Of a DNA stretch of 64,000 nucleotides, positions 48,491-58,983 are shown in pieces. Made by a program: the position numbers and the translations under genes. Source of the DNA: Lepas anatifera (Eukaryota > Arthropoda > Thecostraca > Lepadidae). Every line of letters starts with the position of its first letter. Position 1 is the first letter of the stretch. The DNA lies in the NCBI GenBank assembly GCA_034440635.1, contig JAOTON010000977.1, positions 1,982,501-2,046,500 on the forward strand, written 5' to 3'. The notes under the pieces are model-generated. The model was not told the origin of the DNA, ran no database searches, and worked only from the letters and a program-made list of their open reading frames with translations.

Positions 48491-49946
48491 TCAAAAGTGC
48501 CATACTTTGCAAACTGGGGACTAGGAACTGTTACACAAGGCAGTGATTCAGCAGTGATGCTGAGAGTGAGTTTAAACAATGTTTCAAAATGCTTTAAACG
48601 TAACAAGACACAAAATGTACCTTCTTTAAAACAAACATGAGAACAAAAAGCTAGGGCCATTAAGAAAAGGCATAATGAAACAACCAAACTCCTAAGATAG
48701 GGCTCATGAATGCTATGTCTACATAAGCCAATTAGATAAACATAAATTTGGTGCAATATCAAATTTATCTTACATTTGTTTTATCTGTAACTCATGTTCC
48801 CTTCAACTGTCCTAAGCACTACAAAGCAATACACCTATCATTCACAAGAATTTAACCTCTAGTATGGGCCATGCTGCTAAAATATTATTTATGCATGTTT
48901 GGGAACATAAATTACCGAAATACGTCCTAGAAAATCTTGGAATTCAGCCATAAATTGGTCATACATCAAGAAGCTGTCCAATATATCATGCCATTCCCAT
49001 CCTTTTATGTGTGATGATCATTTAAAGAAGAGCAACAATACCACTATCATAAGCAACTAAAAAGAAAAATAGAGTGAGATAATCGAAAATTCGCGTCTTA
49101 CCTGCACAAAACTGCCATGAAAACACACTGGATAAACAGACAACTCCGTTCTCCGCGCAAGTGCTTGAAAATGAGGCGCCAGGTTCACCGGAATTTAGCC
49201 CCAGCAAAACATTTTTCTTCCTCGCTTGTGTGACATCATACCAGGTGATGACCTCACACCAACGTCACGGATTTTCTCCAGTTTCTAGTGCCGACCAGGA
49301 AAAGGAAATCAGGGGGGCTTCTAATTGTTTTTTGGAAAACTACCTAGGTACGTAGAACATTAATTGTCAGTTCCTTCATCCAGTGTATCAACACTCGCAT
49401 CATTCTTCACAAACAGCCAAAAACAGTCCTTTAGTCACATGACAACTGCAAAAGTGATATGTCAAATTGCTCCTGTGCTGTGGTGATTTGAACTTAAGGC
49501 TCTTTAAGGTATTTGTGTCCTGACCTTCCCTGATAAAAGTTTGGTATGCTTGTTGATTTAATGTTTATGGATGGACAGAAGGGAGGTGTGATACTGCTTA
49601 AATTTGGATTGGCATATTGTTTCTTACCTTTTAAGGGTTTAACATGCAAATGTTTCCTCAGATAGCATTGTCAGATAATTGTGGCCATTTTTCATGATAA
49701 TAGGTAAGGGTTTCTTGAAGCCATAGTTCAAAATTTATGTTGATTTGCTTATGTAATGGTGATATGAATTTGCTTAATATGTTTGGGTCTTAATCCATAA
49801 GAAATTAGTATGTTTAAAATCTAATAAGTGGGGAAAATGGCTGCCAGGACCAGGCCGGGACCACACCTTTCCTTGCAGGGACTAGGCCAGGAGCAAGAAA
49901 TGTTTTTAAACCGGGACAAGATTTTTTTCAAAAAGTCCCACCTCTA

Positions 49947-50575
49947 ATCATAGTCCCCTTAGGTGCAAGGTTATAACGTAGAATGTCTTGCGGAGAGAAA
50001 CGTTCTCGGAAACCAGACCAGATATCGATTTGTGGTTTTCACCAGCATCATCAGCGTCATCACAAACGTAAGGTTCCAGACTTCCATGATGCTCAACCAA
50101 GTAGCAGCAACATTATAGGGTCGAACGTAACAAACCGTCTTTTCTGCGGAGAGAAATGCTCTCCGCTACCAGAGCACCTAGCAACTTGCAGTTTTCACTA
50201 AAATAATCCTTGTCCGTGAAAATGAAGGATTCCAGAATTTCATGATCGTAGTCCCTTTAGGTGTAACTTTATAACGTAGCACGTCTTGTGGAGAGAAACG
50301 TTCTCGGAAACCAGACCAGATATCGACGGGTGGTTTTCACCAGCGTCATCGGCGTCATCATAAACGTAAGATTCCAGACTTTCGTGATGCTCAGCGCAGT
50401 AGCTGCAACGTTATAGGGCCGAACGTTACAAACCGCCTTTTCTGCGGAGAGAAATGCTCTCTGCAACTAGAGCACCTAAAAACTTGTGGTTTTCACTACA
50501 ATAGTCCTTGTCATTGAAAATGTAGGATTCCAGATTTTCATGATCGTTGTCCCCTTAGGTGCAACGAGCCCCAGA
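49947..50575 (-). repeat. Foldback left arm, inner part
   Basis: About four monomers continuing the left arm after the hAT-like insertion. It starts with the right copy of ATCATAGT and ends at the spacer after 'ccccttaggtgcaacg'. Each monomer has a stem of GCGGAGAG/CTCTCCGC type. Confidence 0.88.
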
Positions 50576-50758
50576 TCACTGGGTCGGTCCCATACCATCG
50601 CGGCACGGCAGGCTGGTCACGTCCTAGGTGGCGCTACCACCGGTCGTTCTCTAGGTGGCGCTACCACCGGTCGTTCTCTAGGTGGCGCGACCTGCCACCA
50701 CACACAAGCGTCGACGCCCTGTCTCGTCTGTAAACAAGCAACCACACCTGGGCCTAGC
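50576..50758. other. Foldback central spacer with a 27-bp tandem repeat
   Basis: Unique GC-rich sequence between the two inverted arms. It contains ~2.4 copies of 'ctaggtggcgctaccaccgg' plus 'tcgttct' (about 50629-50693). It has no coding motif. Confidence 0.75.
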
Positions 50759-52761
50759 AATGTTACGTTCGACCCTATAACGTTGCTGTTACTGGGTTGA
50801 GCATCACGAAAGACTGGAATCTTGCATTTGTGATGACGCCGATGACGCTGGTGAAAACCACAAGCCGATATCTGGTCTGGTTTCCGAGAAAGTTTCTCTC
50901 CGCTAGACCTTCTACGTTATAACGTTGTTCCTAAGGGGACTACGAGCGTGAAGTTCTGGAATCCTACATTTTCAATGAAAAGGATTATTTTAGTGAAAAC
51001 TGCAAGTTGCTAGGTGCCCTGGTTGCGGAGAGCATTTCTCTCCGCAGAAAAGACGCTTTGTTATACGTTCGACCTATAACGTTGCTGGTACTAGGTTGAG
51101 CATTGCAAAAGTCTGAAATCTTATGTTTGTGATGACGCCAATGACGCTAGTGAAACCACAAGTCGATATCTGGTCGGTTTCGAGAACGTTTCTCTGCAAG
51201 ACGTTGTACGTTATAACGTTGTTCCTAAGGGGACTACGAGCGTGAAGTTCTGGAATCCTACATTTTCAATGAAAAGGATTATTTTAGTGAAAACTGCAAG
51301 TTGCTAGGTGCCCTGGTTGCGGAGAGCATTTCTCTCCGCAGAAAAGACGCTTTGTTATACGTTCGACCCTATAACGTTGCTGGTACTAGGTTGAGCATTG
51401 CAAAAGTCTGAAATCTTATGTTTGTGATGACGCCAATGACGCTAGTGAAAACCACAAGTCGATATCTGGTCCGGTTTCCGAGAACGTTTCTCTCTGCAAG
51501 ACGTTGTACGTTATAACGTTGCACCTAAAGGGACAACGAGCATGAAATTCTGGAATCCTACATTTTCAATGACAAGGACAGTTTTAGTGAAAACTGCAAG
51601 TCGCTAGGTGCTCTGGTTGCGGAGAGAATTTCTCTCCGCAGTCTTTTGGCGGATGCACCAGATGTGTTACGTTCGACCCTATAACGTTGCTGCGAATGCG
51701 TTGAGCATAACGAAAGTCTGGAATCTTTCGTTTGTGATGACGCTGGTGAAAACCACAAGTCGATATCTGGTCTGGTTTCCGAGAACGTTTCTCTCCGCAA
51801 GACGTTATACGTTATAACGTTGCACCTAAGGGGACTATGATCATGGAATTCTGGAATCCTACATTTTCACGGACAATGACTATTTAAGTGAAAACTGCAA
51901 GTTGCTAGGTGCTCTGGTTGCGGAGAGCATTTCTCTCCGCAGAAAAGACGGTTTGTTACGTTCGATCCTATAACGTTGCTCTACTTGGTTGAGCATCACG
52001 AAAGTCTGGAACCTTACGTTTGTGATGACGCTGATGACGCTGGTGAAAACGACAAGTCGATATCTAATCTGGTTCCCGAGAACGTTTCTCTCCGCAAGAC
52101 GTTCTACGTTATAACGTTGCATCTAAGGGGACTCCGATCATGAAATTCTGGAATCCTTCATTTTCAACAACAAGGATTATTTTAGTGAAAACCGCAAGTC
52201 GCTAGGTGCTCTGGTTGCGGAGAGGATTTCTCTCCGCAGCGTCTTTTGGCGGAATCCCGCCAAAATACGCCGATGTCTTACGTTTGACCCTATAACGTTG
52301 CTGTTACTGAGTTGCGCATCACGAAAGTCTGGAATCTAACGTTTGTGATGCTGACGCTGGTTAAAACCACAAGTCGATATCTGATCTGGTTTCCGAGAAC
52401 GTTGCTCTCCGCAAGACGTTGTACGTTATACGTTATAACTTTGTTCCTAAGGGATCTAGGTTCATGAGATTTCTGAAATCTTGCAGTTTTAATGGCAAGG
52501 AAGATGATGGAGAAAACTGCAAGTCGCTAGGTGCTCTGGTTGCCGAGAGCATTTTTCTCCGCAACTTCTCTCCGCAGCAAACCCACGAGTTATTTAACGC
52601 TTTACGTTATAACGTTGTTGTTACTGGGCGTAGAGTAATGAAATTCTGGTATCTCACTAAACAGACAATAGCATTTTTTGTGAAAACTGCAAGTCTCTAA
52701 GTGGCCTGGTTGCGAAAAGCATTGTTCTCCGCAATAATAATCCGCAGAAAAGGCACTGCCC
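50759..52761 (+). repeat. Foldback right arm, ~12 monomers in dimers
   Basis: Monomer junctions (..tataacgttg) fall near 50788, 50926, 51082, 51220, 51380, 51522, 51690, 51820, 51979, 52120, 52300, 52443 and 52617. Odd and even monomers form two types: one ends 'ccgagaacgtttctctccgcaagacgtt', the other 'gcggagagcatttctctccgcag'. ORFs inside it are artefacts. Confidence 0.9.
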
Positions 52762-53982
52762 AAGTGATGGACTTACTAGCGCAGATCATTCGATTCTGGC
52801 GCAGATTCTCGGATTCTCTCTAAACCTTGAAATGAATAAGCTTGTTGAATGAAATGATGACGTAAATTGGAGTATTTGACATAGTTTATGTAGTTTTTGG
52901 CATAAAATTCAATTTGTTGTAGTACAATAAAATTAAATTTTACAATTTAATTCTATGTATCCAAATAAAATGAAATATAAATACTACGTCCTCTGTAACG
53001 GAAGTGAAAATACTCTAGTTTACAGCTGGCAAAGACACTACATTCATTGGTGTTGATACCAGTTTCAGCACGCGGCGTCGCTTTTTTTGTCCGTCCAGTC
53101 CACGTGTTCCCACGTTCCATCCACCAAGGCGCCGACTGCTTGATTGTTCTCTTCCTGGGACGCCGTTTTCCGCAAGATATCGCTGTTGGTCTTCACGGTT
53201 TTAATCCACCACCCCTTCGCGCTAGTGTCAACATCTTCTCTTGCTCTCCGTTTCTGTTGCCCACGTGCGGGGGTGTGGTGGCGCGTATCAGTAAGTATCT
53301 GCATCTTGGAGACTGAAGAGTTTCCATGATGACCTTTTTTCTTATCATCAACAGTAAATCGCTTCTAGTCTGACATGCTGCATTATCTAGTTCAGTGGGG
53401 AAAACTGTAATCAGAGTTCTGAATGGAAACTATTTTCCTTCAGTTGTGAACAGTGACCATAATTAATCTAATCTATGCTGCCATATGCCGCGGCCCCCTC
53501 TGGTTGACCGGCCTACCTGCGAGTCGCAGGCTGAACGCGGGCCACCAGTGACCTCAGCCAGCTAGGAGCGGCTGGTGATGTCCTGCACCTTTATCTTCTA
53601 CTGGCTGGGGAGCCTGGGGGACCGGTTCAGGAGCCTGCTGCCGCTGGTCGCCTACTACATCAACACCGGCCCCTCACGCAACATGTGGGTGCGACCCGAG
53701 GAGGGACCTGGTTGCCTTGAGATTCCAGACCATTGACTTCCACACATGCAGTGCGGTGCTGAAGAACAAGTGAAAAAAATGAAATGATGCAAGAAGGAAA
53801 ATATGTGCGGCGGCAGCTGAGCAACTCCGCTAGTCTGCCTGGAGTGATATGGTGGCGCCCTGGCGGGCTGCACATCAGGATGCGGACTCTGGAGGGGACG
53901 GCCGGGGTCCTGTCCGGCTACCGCCGCGATCCGCCGCCTGGCAGGCGGGCTCTCCGACCCGGTCTGTGACCCACTCGACGAG

Positions 53983-54750
53983 GGTATTATGGTAGTAGGC
54001 AGATCACATCTCGCGATTCAAAAGGATCATATCAGAAGGTCCCCTGATCAAAGGGTCTCATGTTCATAGGTTCTACCCTTTGAAAGTCAGACCTTTTGAA
54101 TAAGAAGTCCAATGTTCAAAAGGTTCAAAGAGGCGTGCTCAGATGCATGAGAGTGGGATGCATGATGCTGCAGAGGCGTGCTAAGATACATGATAATAGG
54201 AGGCAATGAAGGTTAGGTTAGGTCAGATCAGGTCAGTTGTGTATGCCCTTGGTCCCTATTTCCTAGTCTGGGGATATCACCCCTCTTTCTAGAATCTGAG
54301 TGCGCGTCTGGTCTGGGTACCACTTAAAACTACTCAAGCCCTCGCTCCTTCCGTCTGTTTCACCTCCAGGGATTTTATTTCAGAATGTGGAGATGTTTCT
54401 AAAACATTTCTTAAAGTTATACCCAGACCAGAGGTGCACTCAGAATATGGAAAGACCTCACCACCTCACCTCACCTAACCTAATCTAACCTAACCTAACC
54501 TAACCTAACCTAACCTAACCTAACCCTCATTGCCTCCTATTCTCAGATGTCTTAGCACGCCTCTGCGGCATCATGCACCCCACTCTCGTGCATCTGAGCA
54601 TGCCTTTTTGGACCTTTTGAACGTTGGACCTTTATTCAAAAGGTCTAACTTTAAAGGGTAGAAGCTATGAACATTAGACCCTTTGATCAGTGGACCTTCT
54701 GATGTGATCCTTTGAACCGTGAGATGTGGTCTGCCTACTACCATAATATC
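53983..54750. mobile_element. MULE-like element: ~240-bp TIRs, 9-bp TSD, TTAGG core
   Basis: 768 bp. The arms 53983-54225 and 54510-54750 are inverted repeats of about 85-90% identity, starting GGTATTATGGTAGTAGGCAGA / GATATTATGGTAGTAGGCAGA. The flanks are ctcgacgag (53974-53982) and ctcgatgag (54751-54759), a 9-bp duplication with one change. Long TIRs with a 9-bp duplication are typical of Mutator-like elements. No transposase. Confidence 0.85.
54466..54526. repeat. Interstitial (CCTAA)n, arthropod telomere-type
   Basis: About ten units of CCTAA (TTAGG on the other strand), with one variant unit, inside the MULE-like element. A shorter ggttaggttagg lies near 54213. Confidence 0.95.
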
Positions 54751-55274
54751 CTCGATGAGGGGCTGGCGGCGGACCTCGTGCTGGTGTCTCGCTGGGAGCT
54801 GACGGCAACCATCTGGCGGATATGACGGTGACCATCCGGCGTACATGACAGTGACCATCTGGCGGACATGAGTGGCAGACATGTGTCCCGATTGCGCACA
54901 TGGGGACATTGGTCTGGCTGGTCGGTGGCGCAGCTGACAGGCAGCTCTAATATGAGCGACCGGACTCCGTGGTCTAGTGGGGTTGGGGGCGGGCCGGCAC
55001 ACAGACGGGATCATCGCGTGGGGACTGGTGCAGGACCCCGGGTTCCGTTGTCGAGTGGTGGTCGGTCGGCTCGCCCCCGGGGGCGGTGGCGGGTCGAAGG
55101 CGGTGGTCGCGTGGGTCGAACAGGGACCGAAGTTTCAAACGAGCGAGGTGTTTGTTGTTGGTTGTGGATGGGTGTGATGTGATGTGGGTGTGATGTGGCC
55201 GATGCTGGCACTTCAGCTTGAGGTCCTTCGTTGGGCCCATGGTATCTCTCGTGCACTACATTCTATGATGTTAA

Positions 55275-55724
55275 AGGGAATGTGGCACCTTGGTCGAATC
55301 CTGGAATTTTGTGAAATTAGGCGTACTTTTAGCCAAAAATAATGAAACCACTCATGATTTCTCTGAAAAATGAACAATAAGCTCAACATTTTGTTTTTAA
55401 AAATACTCCTCTAGAAAAAGAAATAAATATCAGCTTGTGGATGATGTCACGATCTGGCAGCCACTACCATACTTGAAACGCTTCAAGGGCTTCGATTGGC
55501 TGATGCTCATCGTGACGTCAGCATATGCCGTCACACCAGCAGCTCACAACAATGGCTGCCCGGCGACGGGGGCTGATAGGGGGCTGGTGTCAGGTAGGTT
55601 TTAGCTTTTTTCTACGGAAATATCGAGTTGAGGTCTAATGAAGTATGGAGTACCGGGTTTTCCGACTTGCTTTACAACTTGGCTATCTCAGTTAAAATCA
55701 CGTTGTGAAGGTGCCACATTCCCT
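55275..55724. mobile_element. TTAA-flanked MITE, copy 2
   Basis: 450 bp between TTAA at 55271-55274 and 55725-55728. The TIR AGGGAATGTGGCACCTT is inverted at the other end. It is homologous along its length to 31831-32278 in opposite orientation, with only scattered differences. Confidence 0.93.
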
Positions 55725-55729
55725 TTAAG

Positions 55730-58089
55730 GTGTCCCAAGCTCCGTGTCGGGAGCGGTATTATTAATGACCCAAGAGGTATTTCACCCTTGTTGCTGACTT
55801 GGTGCATCGCATCCACCATTGTCCATCCCACCCTTACTTCTGGTCTGTCACTCATCTTGGTCATCTGCACAATTTGTGTCAGACCGCCTCCCTTACACGC
55901 ATTCACACGTCCTGGTCTGAGCCTCTCTCACGCGTTTTGATCACCTACACTATTTATGTTAGCGTCACGCCCCTTCAGCAGTCTGCCCACTCACCTACAC
56001 CCGCTCGGGTCCGCGTCCGTGCCCTCCTGGGCGTAACTGTTTAAGAGGCCTCGCGCTGAACGGGCGGTCACGGACGCGGCCCACCTCCACTAGCTAAATC
56101 GCACTTCACCTTGCCCACTCCTATAACATACCGCTTTTCTTCAGTTGTCAGTGACCGCACGCGTGTTTGGGTTCTGTCCCGGGGGTGCTCTCCCTGCTGG
56201 CTGGGTGTGGGGAGCAGTCAAAAATTAAAAACTCGGTGGGTTTCGGACATACGTTTTTCCCGCTGAGTCATGTTTGCGTTGGATTAGCCGAAGCTCCACC
56301 CGACCGGCGTCGTACACGCTCCGCCTCCCTTGAACGTGGGGCTCTCCCTCACTTACGTTCCGTTGTGTGCTGTCGATTGCAATGTGTGTATAATAAACGT
56401 ACGGTACCAATTGAAAACGCTTGTTCAAAAGATGGTAAAGCCTTCCTGAAATGGAAGCTCATATGGATATACCTGCTCTTCTATGCTGTGATGTCATGGA
56501 ATTTCTGTATTTTCTAGGGTTTCAATGAATCAGAAGCATTGATGGCTATAAAAACTGTTAGACCAAACACCAGAAAGCTTGTGCTGTTGGATAAAAAAGT
56601 TTGTGTCATCGTTGTTTGTGCGGCCGCCTCCGTTTTCGCTGTTTTGAGCTTGGTGTTGACTGCAGCCGCTCATGTCTGCCGTACTCGGAGATGCCGGTTG
56701 CTTGCGGTTTTGGCGGTGCCCACCGCTGGAATCGTGGTCATTGCCACAGGGTCACATTGCTGTGAGTCTTGGATCTGCCCTGTCTCGGATTCGTCATCGA
56801 TGACTGCTTCTGGTCACCTGTCTCTGCCTCCCTCCTATTTTCTTTCAAAAATTAAATCCAGTGAATGCCAGTATCCATGATCAGCTTGTGTGTGTGTCTG
56901 TGAGTGTGCTAAAATACACTTGTAAGGTTCCATAAACTTTGGACCACAAAAATGCACTGTCCACATGTCTACAGGTGTGGAAATCATGAATAAAATTGAT
57001 CATCATTGAGCAATGTTGAACAAAGATGATAATGCAAAAAGCACACAACATAATGGATGTTCAAATTTGAACTGAACTGGCCTTCTGTAGCAGACACTCA
57101 CTTTCTCTGTGTCTATGGCTTCAACTCTGTATGATTATGTCGCTTTCACATTCCGCAGCCCACTCACAGTGTTCTGAAACTCAAAACTTTAAGCTTAAAA
57201 GGTACATTTTTCGATTTTTTTCCCCCCAGCTGACCATTTTGACCTCAGTTGAAACTTGAGTCAAAAAGTATACAGGTATTTGTATTTGATAACAGGAGTG
57301 GACAGGTCCTGGAGAAAATTTAGTGCATGTGACTTGTTTTAAACTTTGTCTGGGAAAATGCGGTCTGAAAAATGCATTAGAACTAATTCTGAGCATTTCA
57401 TAATCGAGTTTGATTTGACCTCTTTTTGGATTAAGGCCCCTCTCTTTCTCCACTTTCTGTGAAAACAATTTCAGGACTATGCACTCACATCATCTGTATT
57501 CTCTTCCAATACCATGGTTATCGGTCATTGGTCATCATCTTACTCAGTCGAAGCTGTAGGCACAGAGAAAAGGAGTGTTTGCTGCAGGTGGGCAGTTCAG
57601 TTCAAACCTGGTGTGTGAATATCATGGTACATATGTGGGTTTTGTGTGGTTCAGGAAGTGGCGCACTTTTCGTGCATAATTCACTGGAAGAAAACACATT
57701 CCTTGGAGGTAGAACAGTGTCAAGTACGAGCTAACTCTGCACACTTTGTAATGACGTTTTCTCCTTTTTAAGGACGTTTTTGTCATCGCAAACAAGTTCA
57801 TGTCATTGAAATGCATTGGTTATTGCCCAGTGAGCAATCTGCGCTGTGCAAAACGAGAAAGCGAAAAGACGAAAAAACGTAACTAAAAAAGAAAATACTT
57901 CCTCATGAAACAATAAAACTTATTAGAAAACGAAAATCAATGAAGTTAGTGTGGGGAAATTATCACTAGGCAGTGGAGTAGTAGGCGGTGGTGTGGGGTG
58001 GTCAATTAAATATTGAAGCTACTTTGATACTGATTCTGTATGCCAGGAAGACTTAATTGTGGCATTTGGCAATGTACATGCACTGAAAC
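55730..58089. other. No supported gene
   Basis: Several 60-115-codon ORFs occur (for example 56539-56880, with two hydrophobic stretches), but none has a recognisable family signature, and no conserved splice partner was found. An AATAAA occurs at about 56389. Confidence 0.45.
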
Positions 58090-58239
58090 AGTGGCGCGTC
58101 CAGGACTTCATTTGGGGGAGGGGGGGGGGGTCGAGCACCACCCATCAGCGCCTCAGATCAGCCTCTGCCTATGCATAAGCTACAGGTACTCAAACATTTC
58201 AGGGGAGCTGGAGGCTCCCCTCCTTGTATCCGCCACTGC
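58090..58239. mobile_element. Possible hAT-like MITE (CAGTGGCG ends)
   Basis: CAGTGGCGCGTCCAGG at the left and the complement of CCTTGTATCCGCCACTG at the right are short imperfect inverted repeats like those at 28165. No target duplication is visible. Confidence 0.45.
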
Positions 58240-58680
58240 CCAGGAGTTATCAACGAGTGATGGGCAGGCATGTATTGGGCACTCAGTACGTATTAATGCT
58301 AATTTTCTTTCATCAATCGATGCTGGGGATGTGATGACATTGCAGGTTGATTCTCACATTAGCATTGTCATTACGCATGAGGTGGAGCGTAATATCGGGC
58401 CGGCCGTACGGGCCCGTACTGCAGCACTATACGCTGAGTACCCAGCGATGCAAGTAAACCCTTTCCGATTACAGCAATCCAGGAACTAGGTAATGGTCAG
58501 CATACTGACTTCTATCCACAATTTCGCTGGAGTTTTCTTTTTAAGAATAAATTCGATAAGGTCCGCTGGAAGCAAGAAAACAGTATTGCATGAATCGTAA
58601 ATTAGATTGGCCCGATTTCCGAACCATGTTATTGGATCCACAGTAATTTGCTATTGAACAGCGGTGCACATAGGGACACA

Positions 58681-58689
58681 TATATAAAA
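58681..58689 (+). promoter_or_regulatory. TATA box of the FKBP gene
   Basis: TATATAAAA lies about 300 bases upstream of the start codon. Transcription would start near 58711, upstream of a short 5'UTR exon that ends at a good donor (TTTT/GTGAGT at 58776). A matching acceptor, ctattttttgcag, ends at 58973, 10 bases before the ATG. The 5'UTR intron of about 198 bp is a prediction. Confidence 0.65.
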
Positions 58690-58983
58690 CGGTTCGCCCC
58701 CAATTGGTTGTGGGGCAGCCTCTGAGCAGGCACGTGTTAGGGACTGCTTCTTCTGTTGTAGAGACTGCACGTTTTGTGAGTAGTTTTTATGTTAGTTTGA
58801 GTTGGAAATATGTTATCCTCAATTTTGTTGGCATAATTGCTATCAATAGTTCACATACCACTCGTTGGCAGTTTTCGGTGATACGAATAATTTCTACTTC
58901 GCGTTGTGTACTGCCGTGCTTGTATTTTTGCTCTTCTCTTTGACGTCTGATAGATATGTTCTATTTTTTGCAGCACAAATAAA

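Larger units (their letters stand above)
42259..49946. mobile_element. 7.7-kb hAT-like element with 8-bp TSD ATCATAGT
   Basis: The terminal inverted repeats TAGAGGTGGGACTTT (42259) and AAAGTCCCACCTCTA (ends 49946) are perfect over 15 bp. They are flanked by identical ATCATAGT at 42251-42258 and 49947-49954. Removing the insert restores the monomer sequence seen elsewhere in the arm (catgatc(a/g)tagtcccctt). Subterminal GGGAC(C/T)/GTCCC motifs crowd both ends (42259-42370 and 49840-49930), as in hAT transposase-binding regions. No transposase ORF is recognisable. The interior is mostly other elements: a MITE, a SINE, two hAT MITEs, a tandem duplication and a dispersed repeat. Confidence 0.92.
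41665..52761. mobile_element. Foldback element with tandem-repeat arms, split by a hAT-like insertion
   Basis: The left end (GGGCAGTAACTTTTCTGCGG, 41665) and the right end (complement of GGCACTGCCC region ending 52761) are inverted, and the colinearity continues for hundreds of bases through several repeat units. Removing the 7.7-kb hAT-like insertion and one 8-bp duplication gives an original of about 3.4 kb. It has a left arm of ~1.2 kb, a ~180-bp unique spacer (50576-50758) and a right arm of ~2 kb. The arms are arrays of ~145-bp monomers alternating as two diverged types (~300-bp dimers). No transposase ORF is present. A convincing target duplication of the outer element was not found. 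Confidence 0.87.
53820..54790 (+). other. Possible broken exon interrupted by a transposon (unrecognised)
   Basis: If the 53983-54750 element and one target duplication are removed, one frame reads RRLAGGLSDPVCDPLDE from the left flank and GLAADLVLVSRWELTAT from the right without a stop. A separate 54-codon frame at 53578-53736 (MSCTFIFYWLGSLGDRF...) is also protein-like. I do not recognise either. This may be a decayed gene fragment or GC-driven chance. Confidence 0.25.

Noticed and set aside
51558..52122. 80-codon ORFs in the foldback right arm
   Set aside because: The same peptide-like words repeat with the monomers; no transposase signature.
53047..53316. ORFs on both strands near 53.1-53.3 kb
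   Set aside because: The two strands are equally open and neither has a recognisable motif.
54571..55256. Several overlapping GC-rich ORFs on both strands
   Set aside because: Mutually overlapping, proline/arginine/histidine-rich and without motifs; expected from GC content.
56539..56880. 113-codon ORF with two hydrophobic segments
   Set aside because: No recognised family, no supporting splice or polyadenylation context close by; could be chance.
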